Origin: Phoronis ovalis
Taxonomy: Eukaryota > Phoronida > Phoronidae
DNA length: 11,897 nucleotides
Direction: 5' to 3'
NCBI GenBank assembly: GCA_028565635.1
Contig: JAOXYB010021158.1
Span: 1-11,897 of the forward strand
Shown here: positions 1-9,162 of the stretch, in pieces
Layout: every line of letters begins with the position of its first letter
How positions within the stretch are numbered: the first letter of the stretch is position 1
Made by a program: the position numbers and the translations under genes
The notes under the pieces: model-generated
Databases searched by the model: none
What the model was told of the DNA's origin: nothing
What the model saw: only the letters and a program-made list of their open reading frames with translations

Positions 1-2
1 TC

Positions 3-1351
3 CACCAATTCCGGGACCATCTCTACTCCATCAATGGCGTCCTCATGTACAAAGACAGAGTAGTCATCCCACGGCCACTACGTGACAACTGTCTACAGGC
101 ACTCCACTCCGCCCACCAGGGAGTCCAAGATGACGGCTCGTGCCGAGACCTCGATATTCTGGCCTGGCATCACAAGCGCCATCGCCCATACTCGTACCCG
201 CTGTGAGCACTGCAACCGCATCGCTCCGTCTCAACCCAGCGCACCGCCTGCCCCACGTTTCGACCCGACATACCCGTTTCAGTGCATCTGTGCGGACTAT
301 TTTCATCACAAAGGAATTCACTACCTGGTCATCGTGGACCGCTATTCCAATTGGCCCGTCGTGGAACGTGCTACTGATGGAGCAAACGGCTTCATCTCCT
401 GCCTTCGACAGGCCTTTACTACCTACGGCATTGCAGAAGAACTATCCTCTGACGGCGGACCGGAATTCACTGCCACCGCTACTCGTCAATTCCTCCAACA
501 GTGGGGTGTCCACCATCGTCTCTCCTCTGTGGCACACCCCCACAGCAACTGCCGCGCAGAGATCGGGGTCAAAACTGTGCGGCGACTCATCTCGGACAAC
601 ACAGGCAGTAATGGCACCCTGGACACCAATGCATTTCAGCGCGCGATACTCCAATATCGCAATGCACCGGACCCGACTACCAAGCTTTCACCTGCCCAAT
701 GCATGTTTGGCCACCCAACCAGGGATTTCATACCTATACGACCGGGTCGCTACCTCCCCCACCCTACTTGGCGCCCTACACTGGCTACTCGAGAGGAAGC
801 CCTTCGCAATTGACATATGCTTGACGCGGAACGCTGGTCTGAACACACCCGACGTCTTCCTCCCCTCAAAGTGGGTGACACAGTACGCCTTCAGAACCAG
901 ATTGGCAACCATCCTACCAAATGGGACAAAACCGGCACGATCATCGAAGTCCGTCAATTTGACCAATATCTCCTACGCGTTGACGGCTCTGGCAGAGTCA
1001 CACTACGCAACAGGAAATTCCTACGATGCTACGTACCGGTACAGGCCCCACCGCGTCATCGCTCCCTACTTGATGACATGGCATACACCCCCGCTCCGTC
1101 GCCATCTGCCACCAAGCCTCGCTCCGATCCTGGACCCACGGCACCCTCACCATCTGTCACCGACACCGCCTGATCCCCCTGAGACGTTACTTACGCCGAT
1201 GCAACAACCTCCACCAATCCAGTTCGCTCTGCCTGCAGCACCATTGCTGTCGCCACCATCGACACCACCCGCTCCAGCAGAAGTCACGTCGCCACGCCGT
1301 TCCGTTCGCGAGACGAAGAGACTCGTCTGGCTCAGAGATTTTGAGACGTAG
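3..1351 (+). pseudogene. Gypsy Pol remnant: integrase and C-terminal tail, frame broken
   Basis: Reading passes through three frames. From 3 to about 120 codons start at position 3; this part ends in the LHSAHQG motif, whose His codons at 105 and 114 are the first half of the HHCC zinc site. From about 121 the frame shifts by one base and gives FWPGI and then CEHC (Cys codons at 202 and 211), the second half. The catalytic core follows with Asp at 295, Asp at 451 and Glu at 559. Exactly 35 residues separate the last two, the classic DD35E spacing. A TGA at 811-813 interrupts the frame. The same frame then resumes with the C-terminal domain (PTKWDKTGTIIEV, about 913-951) up to a TGA at 1171-1173. 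The last basic stretch (PRRSVRETKR, about 1292-1321) is open only in the next frame and ends in TAG at 1349-1351. The integrase would insert element cDNA into host DNA, but this copy cannot make it. Confidence 0.88.
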
Positions 1352-1423
1352 TCTCCTGTCCGTCTTACATTTTGTCAGTCCTATCATAGATCTTTATGTT
1401 CTTTCCGACTACGGTTAGGACTT

Positions 1424-1438
1424 GGGGGAGATAGAGAA
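1424..1438 (+). other. Polypurine tract candidate
   Basis: The run GGGGGAGATAGAGAA contains a single pyrimidine and lies just upstream of the TGTTAG that begins the presumed 3' LTR. In LTR retrotransposons such a tract resists RNase H and primes plus-strand DNA synthesis immediately before the 3' LTR. The position and composition fit. The exact boundary is inferred. Confidence 0.55.
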
Positions 1439-1542
1439 TATTGTTAGTTATAGATGCCACTACCCGTCGGGCCTGAGCTGCCATGTTTGTTTGCATCAAG
1501 TTCATTGTTAGATTTGTGGTAAGAGTTCTCCTGTATTAGTTC

Positions 1543-1548
1543 TATAAG
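1543..1548 (+). promoter_or_regulatory. TATA-like box in the LTR
   Basis: TATAAG lies about 100 bases into the presumed LTR and about 140 bases before its poly(A) signal. That is a plausible place for the element's own core promoter. It is a short motif in AT-rich DNA, so support comes from position only. Confidence 0.3.
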
Positions 1549-1685
1549 TACGTTTGTAACATTCTTACTCGATCGCTATCAGACTTCATATATCAGCGAT
1601 CTACTCTTACTAGTTATTTACTTCATGTTTGTATTATTTCAGGCCACGATCATTCGTCTTGCCTAAAGCTGATTTTTATACTTCC

Positions 1686-1691
1686 AATAAA
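1686..1691 (+). terminator. LTR poly(A) signal
   Basis: An AATAAA hexamer lies near the end of the presumed LTR, where transcripts of the element would be cleaved and polyadenylated. If the element sits in an intron of the NLR-like gene, as its position suggests, this same-strand signal could also cause premature polyadenylation of host transcripts. Confidence 0.4.
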
Positions 1692-1740
1692 CAGTGCATG
1701 AAATACTTACGAGTTATTCTCTAATTATCTATTACTATAA

Positions 1741-2311
1741 ATGGGGCATATTGGTTACCTGGTTTGGTTTACGTTGTATTTTAAAATAAGTCTTATTTTA
1801 TTCTTCCTATATTTGATATAAACACTTTCTTAGTTTGACCAAGAGCGATTCAATCTTTTATTGCTAGAAAGCACTGTTCAAAAGCTAACAGGACTTCTTT
1901 TCAAAAACTTCTGCTTAATTAAAAAGTAACTTAATATTTATGAAGAAATAGTTTGTTAAGGGACAGTGTTAAAAGATTGATGTCTTTTTTAACTTAATTC
2001 TGTTTGTTTAAGGGGGGGGGGGAGTCTAAACCCATTTTCATTTACCATCCGAAACACAAACATTTAAAGGATGCTTAATAATGTCTGAATGTCATGCAAT
2101 GTACTTTACATCTGATTCATAAAACATTGACATTGGCCCCAGCTTCAACATTTAGTGAATAAAGTTAGGTGGGAGGGGGAGCGGGTTTGACTGCTAACTT
2201 TCATCATTAAGTTAAAAAAAGACATTGAACTTTTGACACAGTCCCTAAGTGTAAACCTTAATTTTATAGTCAGGTTATAATCACAATGTGCTTATGATTT
2301 GTTTACTTTAG
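1741..2311 (+). other. Non-coding AT-rich stretch, probably the 3' part of an intron
   Basis: No open frame of note is present on either strand. The stretch holds an 8-bp stem with a 3-base loop (1782-1800), an 11-base G run (2012-2022) and a G-rich patch (about 2168-2186). It ends in a pyrimidine-rich run and AG (GTTTACTTTAG, 2301-2311) that serves as the splice acceptor for the next exon. The donor for this intron is not in the window, so the intron probably includes the Gypsy remnant. Confidence 0.5.
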
Positions 2312-2510
2312 TGCTACAAGTTGTCTCCAAGAATAGGGAACGATTAAGAAGGGAGTATTCACGACGGCTGTCGAGAATTAAACCAGCTACACTATGGTGT
2401 CATGGAAGAGATAAAGATTTTGCTCAAATGTATGTTTCCTTGAAACTGGAGGAACCACTGCTAAAACGTGAGGAAGGCAGTGTTGAAGAGTATGAAGAAG
2501 ATGATGAAAG
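2312..2510 (+). CDS. NLR-like gene, internal exon: pre-NACHT linker
   Basis: This is a short internal exon of the NACHT gene. The acceptor is TTTACTTTAG at 2302-2311. The donor is GAAAG/GTAACT, with GT at 2511-2512. The exon begins with two bases of a split codon (phase 1 upstream intron) and ends with AG, which joins the G at 2786 to make an Arg codon. The frame then runs on without a stop into the giant exon. The residues are basic and helical at first (SKNRERLRREYSRRLSRIKP), then a Trp-Cys-His patch, a strand-like YVSLKLEE, and a very acidic end (EEYEEDDER). In my judgement a Tyr-rich segment followed by a YVxLxL-type strand shortly before the P-loop resembles the linker ahead of the NACHT domain in invertebrate NLRs. 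No death-fold domain is visible here, so any effector domain must lie in earlier exons. Confidence 0.72.
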
Positions 2511-2785
2511 GTAACTTTCAAATGCAATAAAAAAAAGTTCTTTTATTGTGCACTTAGGATGCTAGTTAGTTTTATGTAAAAATCAAAGTTACTTGGTAAG
2601 GACAGTTTTCTTAGGTCTACAAAATGGCTGTAGAAGTTGTTACCTGTTGTGTAAATTTCTTATAATGACAGATTCCTGACTGTAATTTATGTACAATAAT
2701 ACAAAATCATGCCATTTATTGCAGCTGTACTCACCAGATTTGTAAACTATATCTATAATATAATAGTTGCACTTGCTATTTAAAG
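2511..2785 (+). other. Intron, phase 2, GT-AG, 275 bp
   Basis: The donor GTAACT at 2511 follows GATGAAAG. The acceptor is the AG at 2784-2785 (ATTTAAAG). The pyrimidine tract before it is weak, but the junction is forced by the frame: the big exon has an in-frame TAA at 2781-2783, so splicing must occur downstream of that, and joining at 2786 restores one open frame across both exons. An apparently better acceptor, TTATTGCAG at 2716-2724, would lead straight into stops. Confidence 0.75.
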
Positions 2786-5700
2786 GGATGACACCAACCA
2801 TATTACCATTGCCAGTATCTTTGACAAAGAAGGATCCAATGTCACAAACTACGTAGACGAAACAACACGTGATGAACCACGAGTTATACTATTTCAAGGC
2901 GATCCAGGAATTGGTAAGACCAGTCTATGTAACAGGTTGATTCAGCTGTGGAGTGATGACAACAGTAATCACTACATTAAGACATTTGATTTGGTGTTCT
3001 TGTTAGAATGTAGACAATTAGAATACACTGTTATAGAAACTATTAGATTAAGACTTTTTGGGGAAGACATTAGTGAGGATGACATTCAGATTATTTGTGA
3101 CTCTGTTAAGGAGGTTAATACTAGAGTGTGCTTTATAATAGATGGCTATGATGAGCTTGATAGAAAGCATAAAGGTTTAGAATCACTTCTTGATGCTACA
3201 TCTTTTGAAGATGCATGTGTAATAATCACCACACGTCCTGATAAAACTGATGATGTCATTGATCATTGCCATAAATTTATTAAAGTTTTAGGCTTTGATG
3301 AAAACAGCAGCATACAGTATATCAAAAACTTCTTTTGTAACAAAGATACTGATTGTTCATCTTTAATTTCAAAAGTTCAAAATGATCGCATTTTTAGAGA
3401 TTTGTCACACAGTCCTTTAAACACAGAATTGTTATGTCTTGTATTTGAAGATACTGGGGGGGATTTACCTCGCCGGAAAATTGATCTTCTAAATTTATTT
3501 CGTTTTTGTATAACTAAACGATTTTTTGAAAACTATGCTGGTACATATGGTATAAGTTATGACAAAAAGTTGAAAGATTTGCCCAAAAAATGTGAAATTT
3601 TCTGGAAATGTTTTGAGAAATTAGCCTATTGTGGTATCTCAAAAAGAAAATTTGTTTTTGACCATACAGACCTAATAGAATGTGTGGAAAATGAGGAGGC
3701 TGTTAATACTGTGAACTGCGTGATTAAAATTGGATTTCTAAAGGAGGAAGTGTCTCTAGGTACTGTTGAAATTGAAGGACATAATGCTGAGTATTCATTC
3801 CTCCATAAAACTATACAAGAATACTTCTGTGCTCTTTATCTTGCAAAGCAAAACATTACAATCCTTATTGAGTTCTTAAATAATTATCGAGGCAAAAAGA
3901 AACAGAAAAGTTTCAGTGAGCTGTGCTTAATACTTCCTTTAGTCTGTGGGCTAGCAAAATCTTCTGATCTGAGTATCATTTTTGAATGGTTGAAAGATAA
4001 TTTTAAAACACGACATTTTGAAATAAGGACTAGTAGATCTTTGAAAAAAGCTCCTCAGCTGTTTAGTAGAATATTTGTTCTCTGTGCTATGGAATGTGAA
4101 GATAATGTTCTACAGCAGTTATTGCCCCTGATTCCCAGAGGTGTAATAATTAAACTAATATTACGACATCATACTAGTCACCATTTAGGACTTGCAGAAG
4201 AAGTATTATTCCATGCCCTGTATCTGATTAAGATTTCTAATGTACCATTCTCTTCTCTAGATTTTCATCTTGTTTGTGCAGATATAAAAGGTGATGAATG
4301 TGACTGGAATTATTGCTCAAAAATTTTGGATAAACTTATTGAGGGTTTGCACTTTAGAGAAACAGATACTCTTAGAGTCGTAACGTTTTCGTTTGATTTG
4401 GGAAGTATTCTAAAGAAGTTTCACAATACTTGTAACTGTTTGCAGACCTTCATTTCATTTGTTCATAATTTGATAAAATTACTTGTGAGATACAAGGCCT
4501 TGCACAGTATCAGCTTCATATTTAAAGTAGTTTTGCCCCCAAAATGTCTTGCATTGGTTGAAGAAGTGAAACTTCTATTATGTAATGTTTGCAACAGTTT
4601 CATAAAATTAGAATATTTAAAAGTAGATGGAGTGCCATTGGAACCAAATGAGATGTATAATTTACTTATCTTTATGCTTGACTCCAACAAGCTTGTGGAG
4701 CATGTTAGCTTGCGGACCAGTGAGGAGAAAGTTGATAATTTTTTGTTTTCTAAACAATCTGTCATATTGCAGCAGAGTTCTTTATTTGATAAGCATCAAA
4801 TGGTACTCATTCTTGCACTATTGAATAACAAAATACCAACTTTAAAATCACTGAAGATAAATAAATTTTGTGTTGATGATAACCTAACTCTTTTAAAATG
4901 TCTTGAGATAGTTTTTACTAAACACAATATGTCCCAAGTGTTTATACACCAAAACAAACCCTATATGTTGCAGTTTGAAAATAATTGTTTAACTCTTGCA
5001 ATCCCAAAAGGTATAGATTTGTCTTTGACCCAGGTTGCTAGCCTTATAACCATTATGGTTGAGAATGTTGAAAAACTAGAAAGATTAGTTTTGGATCACC
5101 AAATTCACGAAGATCATCTTTTCCAGTTATTTGAGTCTGTGATGTCTGTTAACCAATTTCAGTCAATTTGTTTTATAGAGTGTTCTAAGACACTGGTTAA
5201 TATTATAAAGAATAATGAGCTAACTGTTAAATGCTCCAAAAACACATTTTCCTCAGTGTTTTCGAAGACCAAACACTTTGGGAAGTTAACTCATTCAAAA
5301 ATATGTGACGTTCAAGGACCTGGTTACATCAGGAAAATATTAGAATTCGCATGTGTCACATTTAAAGAACAACAATTTAAAACTATTGAAATTATAAAGT
5401 CGTCACCATTCTTGTTTGAGCTTGGGCAGAATTATAAAACGTTGCAATTACACATACCACAAAGTGAATGTAATACATGTGAAGATTTTTTACAGGAACT
5501 GTTGGAAAAGAATATATATCAACAATTCCAATCATTAGTTAGCTTTACATGCAGTTTAACCATTTCAAATGAGACTATGGAAAAATGGATATCTTATTTG
5601 ATCAGTCAAGGGAAATGGGAAGATGTTAAATTAACTAGGCCTGGCACTGAATGTAGCTTCAGTATTTCAAGATGCAAGGAAGATACAAGATACAGGCACT

Positions 5701-8700
5701 TGCATGTAGAAATTCCTGGAAGAAATATTATTAAATTTGATGAACTTATATGTTCATTGCAAGATAACTTTGCCGATTCGTTTAAAGTAATCTCATCAAG
5801 ATGTAATAGTGCTTTGAATGTAGACAAAATATTGGAACACATAATAGTCAGTTTAAAAACGGAAACCAGATCCCTGTCTGTTATCACGAACCATGAGCCA
5901 TTTTATGATTTATACATCCCTAAAGATGGTGGGCTTAGTGAGCATGATGGCATTTTTGTACAAAAGCATCAAACTTATTATTGTTTTGGTTACGATAATC
6001 ATGATCATATCAATTCTTGTCCAGGGTGTGATTGGAACATTGTAGTGTCTCCCTGTTCATCTGTGTTGTCATATACCATGTCAAAGATAATTGTTGCCAG
6101 ATTGGTATCTTGTAGAAATATAAATAATTTTGAGTGTAACTTCATGCAGTTTGACGTAAATGATTTGAGTTGTATAATGGAAAGTAGGGTAATAGACAAA
6201 AATTCTTCAAACATAAACATTGGAGAGAGTAATAATAACCAGACTTTTCGATTTACAGAGAAAACATCACAGGCCGGTGATATAACAGTTAACATGGATG
6301 TCCCCAAGGATCTGATATGTCAAGTTACAAGACCCTATAATAAGATTCTGCTACGAAATATCATATTAAAAGAGTTACAATCATCACTTCCTATCACTGA
6401 ATCGGATTTAGTTAGCATGATCTTTCCGTGTAGAATATTCCATAAGACACACAATGCACTAATAATAAGTTCAGCCCCCAAACCCTATCATTCATACTTC
6501 TACTTACTTTGGTGTAAAGACCCAACTCAATTTCGATATATTGAATCTAGTTCCGATACATTTTTACATATTCCTGACCGTGTTTCCTTCACTTCAGCTT
6601 TAGATTGTTTTGGCAAAATAATGTCCAAAGATTACTGCTGTTGGTCCGAGTTAATCTGGGATTACGCTGTTGACGCAAAACTTGTATCGCAGTCTTTAAT
6701 TGAAAAATCACAGAATTCTTTGTTGTCCAGTGTTAAGGTTGATATTTCAGATACCAGTAGTTTTCGGTATAAATTACATGGCGACAGCAAGGTGTGTATC
6801 AATATTCCTCAGCTTTTTAAAAATTCGAACAATAATTTAATATTCTTGTGGGACCTGTTTTTCAAAGAATACACTCGTAAACTTAGTATTTTGTATTCGG
6901 GTTATGATGGAGACACATTTATTCAAGAAGTAGAGCAGTTTTTATGTAGTAAAGTATGCACTAGGAGGTGGGAAAATATTTCAGTCGAGGAACACACCTC
7001 TGAATTCAGTGTTATGTATAATGAAGGCGACAAAATTTACTTGAATATTCCAAGTGCCTTTTTCCATAGCCGTGATCAGCTAAAGCATGCTCTGTATTGG
7101 CTGCAAATGGATACGTTGAATGTATCCTATGATATTAAGAGTGTTCAACAGACAGAATTAGATATCAGTGAATTTTTCCAGTCGGTATGTACATTTGCTG
7201 ACTTGCAATCTGTAAAGTTACATTTACTAGATGAATCCTATGAATGTTCTGAGTTGCAATCAGTCGACTCACGTGTAGATGTAGAACCATGCAAGAGCAG
7301 GCATTTTAAGTTTAAAAAAAAACTAAATTGTCAGCGGTTTACTGCACACGTGAGTGCAGACTTGTTTAACAGGTATTGCCATACTGACATGGCTGTTTTT
7401 TTGTCTGTGAAGAGTCTTGATAATTTTTCACTTTCTGGTGTTGAAAAAGTTGTGGAAGATGTTCGTATCTATTTCAGCACCATTCTTAAGCAGGCATTCA
7501 AAGCCAAATTTCAAAATAAAACATTTGATAAAGTAGAAGTGAACATAGTAAATGGTTCTAACTCTGAGTTTAACTTATGCCTTAATGGTGAAATTATCAC
7601 CTTGACTGCCCCCGAGTCTTGTTTACAAGAAGTTAGTTTGTTGGAATCCTGCTTGAGTTCCTTCCAAGGCACTCCTCATCAACTCACTATTAAATCCAGT
7701 AGGCCTACTGTGTCACTGCATGACATGCATACTATTCTGAGAGAGGCTAGCAAAAATAAATGGGATTCCTTTGAAGTAGAGTTAACTAAACAAAGTACTA
7801 GGTTTTATTTTGATAAAGAGAAAAATAAAAGATTTTGCTTTAAATACGATTTGACTCAAGATGCTGATAACGATGGCTATTACAAGTACACAAATAGAAC
7901 TCTTAATAACAATCCTGACAGTGATGTGGAGCAGTCAGTAATGCTGGCTTGTAGTTATTGTAAAGATGTCCTTTTACACAGTGAAAAACTGCTTAAATTT
8001 TTATTTAAATTTGATTCTTATTCACATGGAGATGAGGTTGTAAACGATTTGCAGAAAGTTGCACAACAGTTGCTTGATGCCTCGTTAACTAGGGTTCGTA
8101 AGTCGCATTGGGAATTTCTTGAAATAAGTAGGGCAGCGGCTTACTCTTGCAGAATGCATTCATTTTGCTTAGATTTTGAGCCTTTGAATTGTTATCCATC
8201 TTTACCCAATGATAGAACAGGGGCGAATAAGACTGACTGTTCTAAGCTAGTAGTGTCTCTTCATTACTTTGATGTTTGTCAAGTTGCAACTTTTGCTGAG
8301 CAGATAATGAGTAACTGTGACTTCAAATATGAACAACAGTTACATTTCAAAGGTTTTAATGTTCCATTGTGTATCCAACTAAAACAATGGTTATCAACAT
8401 GCCCTGACATAAGTATTCAAGGTAAGGACCATAACAATGAATGCCATTTAGAATTTTCCCAGGAACAATGTAAGCGAATGCATTTAAAATTTAACCATTG
8501 CAGTAGCAACACTTGTGAGGAAATCTTTAAGCTGTTGATACAAAATGTTAACCTACGTTTGGTTGAATTAGATTCAGCATTCAGTTGGACATACATGCTG
8601 GCATGTTTAAGAAAAGTGTGCAAAATGTATCCAACCGATATGTTAAAACTGATTTGTCACCCTCAAACCATGTGCCTTGCAAAAAAGGAAGCAGCAAAAG

Positions 8701-8768
8701 TTCATGTTTGCACATTTCATGTATCAGGTTTTGAGAAATTTACTGAGTACGTTGCTTTCCTTGGATAA
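2786..8768 (+). CDS. NLR-like NACHT ATPase with giant C-terminal repeat region (main exon)
   Basis: One exon of 5,983 bp encodes 1,993 residues after the split codon. Order: a linker; Walker A GDPGIGKTSL (2898-2927); Walker B FIIDGYDELD (3132-3161), the acidic NACHT form; sensor-like VIITTRP (about 3219-3239); a helical and winged-helix region ending in SFLHKTIQEYFCALYLA (3795-3845), the F-H-x-x-x-Q-E-x-x-A-A-type block typical of NLRs. From about 4610 onward come leucine-rich-repeat-like segments (LEYLKVDGVPLEP; LERLVLDHQIHED near 5076). From about 4960 to the end there is a long divergent repeat array with a recurring strand-turn-strand motif ending in Ile-Pro. NLRs are cytoplasmic sensors in which nucleotide exchange at the NACHT domain drives oligomerisation. 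A receptor role is inferred here from the architecture only. Typical animal NLRs are about 1,000 residues, so this one is about twice that. The stop falls mid-repeat, which suggests truncation. There are no membrane segments or signal peptide that I can see. Confidence 0.85.
2898..3239 (+). other. NACHT NTPase core motifs
   Basis: The P-loop Gly-x-x-Gly-x-Gly-Lys-Thr/Ser is intact (Lys codon at 2916, Thr at 2919). Walker B is four hydrophobic residues followed by Asp-Gly-Tyr-Asp-Glu-Leu-Asp, with the Asp codon at 3141 and the Asp-Glu pair at 3150-3155. This is the NACHT signature, as distinct from the plainer hhhhDD of NB-ARC. The Arg of the sensor strand is the codon at 3234. All residues needed for ATP binding are present, so nothing in this core suggests a dead gene. 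Confidence 0.9.
4960..8768 (+). repeat. Divergent protein repeat array in the NLR-like gene (protein level)
   Basis: A two-strand motif recurs: a Phe/Tyr-rich strand, a short turn, then a second strand often ending in Ile-Pro. Clear copies have their Ile-Pro-equivalent codons at 5001, 5454, 5712, 5916, 6300, 6570, 6804, 7047 and 7608. Weaker copies without Pro are centred near 5220, 7350, 7845, 8490 and 8721. Examples are SFRYKLHGDSKVCINIP and SEFSVMYNEGDKIYLNIP. Neighbouring copies are mostly 68 to 101 residues apart. Between them lie predicted-looking helices, a middle strand, and a Trp-rich step such as KWEDVKL, RWENISV or KWDSFEV just before the next hairpin. DNA identity between units is not visible, so the array is old. 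It may be a highly diverged leucine-rich repeat with about three strands per period, or a different repeat fold. Confidence 0.6.
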
Positions 8769-9024
8769 GTGTTTTGACATCTGCATTGTGCTCAGAACAT
8801 GGGATATTAGACAACCTTGGTTCAAAGTTATTAAAAAAGCTATTTCTTCATCATCATTGAAAGTTCAGCAGGAAGCACCGTCAGTTATGGAAGATTCTTT
8901 TCAAAATGTTGGGGATATCCAATTACTTATAAAACGGATTGAGAACAGAACAATTAATGTACTACCTTTAATTTCACACGCAACGAAATGTTCAGAAAAA
9001 CTACTTCGCGATCTGCACTTATAA
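8764..9024 (+). pseudogene. Probable frameshifted C-terminus of the NLR-like protein
   Basis: After the stop at 8766-8768 the +1 frame stays open for 86 codons, from GAT at 8764 to TAA at 9022-9024, in AT-rich DNA where stops are frequent. The last repeat copy (VHVCTFHVSGFEKFTEYV, about 8697-8750) is cut in its first helix. The +1 frame goes on with a charged end to that helix and then a strand (FDICIVLRTW), which is what the other units have next. One extra base between about 8755 and 8764 would explain this. The tail ends SEKLLRDLHL. It may be a mutated allele, an assembly error, or chance extension of an overlapping frame. I favour a real former C-terminus. Confidence 0.55.
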
Positions 9025-9030
9025 TAACGT

Positions 9031-9036
9031 AATAAA
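9031..9036 (+). terminator. Poly(A) signal candidate, at the duplication junction
   Basis: AATAAA spans the junction of the two 130-bp copies, just after the TAA at 9022-9024. Further candidates lie at 9157-9162 and 9458-9463. Which is used cannot be told from sequence. Confidence 0.25.
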
Positions 9037-9156
9037 TGTTGGGGATATCCAATTACTTATAAAACGGATTGATAATTAACAAAATCATTAATGTACTACC
9101 TTTAATTTCACACAGAACGAAATGTTTAGAAAAGCTACTTAGCAATTTGCACTTGT

Positions 9157-9162
9157 AATAAA
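9157..9162 (+). terminator. Poly(A) signal candidate
   Basis: AATAAA lies near the end of the second 130-bp copy, about 390 bases after the stop at 8768. It is followed by a GT-rich stretch (AGTAGTAGAGGGTGATCAGT), as downstream elements often are. It is the best-placed 3' end for the NLR-like transcript, but this is inference. Confidence 0.35.

Larger units (their letters stand above)
1..1740 (+). mobile_element. Ty3/Gypsy LTR retrotransposon, 3' portion, decayed
   Basis: What is seen, in order: the zinc-binding end of integrase, the integrase core, an integrase C-terminal domain, a proline-rich tail, a purine-rich tract just before a TG dinucleotide, then about 300 bp with a TATA-like box and a poly(A) signal. 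That order (integrase last in pol, polypurine tract, 3' LTR) is the Ty3/Gypsy (Metaviridae) order; Ty1/Copia elements place integrase before reverse transcriptase. No envelope-like frame follows integrase. The 5' LTR, gag, protease, reverse transcriptase and RNase H lie outside the window, so target-site duplications and LTR divergence cannot be judged. The reading frame has two frameshifts and one stop, so this copy is inactive. The right border, near 1740, is only approximate. It precedes the first visible exon of the NLR-like gene, in the same orientation. Confidence 0.88.
1442..1740 (+). repeat. 3' LTR of the Gypsy element (right end approximate)
   Basis: The LTR is placed to start at TGTTAG (1442), directly after the polypurine tract. 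It carries a TATA-like box at 1543-1548 and AATAAA at 1686-1691, in the order expected for the U3, R and U5 parts. No partner LTR is in the window, so the right edge cannot be fixed. I place it near 1740, about 50 bases after the poly(A) signal, where the sequence turns into plain AT-rich DNA. I see no clear CA terminus or matching short inverted end. Confidence 0.55.

Noticed and set aside
140-1351. A 403-codon + strand open frame over the integrase region
   Set aside because: Most of it is an out-of-frame shadow of integrase with no domain sense. Only its last part, after about 1173, is likely to be the true Pol tail reached by a frameshift.
64-1387. Antisense open frames over the retrotransposon
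   Set aside because: They oppose clear integrase motifs and carry no recognisable pattern. The GC-rich coding strand explains the long antisense frames.
1782-1800. 8-bp AT stem as a terminator or processed RNA
   Set aside because: A pure AT stem in AT-rich intron DNA has little significance, and no adjacent gene would use it.
2012-2022. Run of eleven G as a functional G-quadruplex
   Set aside because: A single homopolymer run with no spaced G blocks next to it. It is more likely slippage or a sequencing-prone homopolymer.
2299-2311. TTG at 2299 or TTG at 2937 as translation starts
   Set aside because: The sequence is eukaryotic and both fall within longer open frames. The first lies in a splice-acceptor tract. 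The second follows an intact Walker A motif that must be translated.
2716-2724. TTATTGCAG as the acceptor of the second intron
   Set aside because: It has a better-looking acceptor context, but every frame that continues from it into the NACHT exon meets the TAA at 2781-2783 in the coding frame.
4463-8623. Antisense open frames inside the giant exon, and a + strand frame at 4627-4824
   Set aside because: They are short, lie fully inside a strongly supported coding exon and have no motifs of their own.
8677-9024. An independent small gene starting at ATG 8677
   Set aside because: The first 29 codons overlap the NLR-like exon out of frame. The later part makes better sense as the shifted C-terminus of the same protein.
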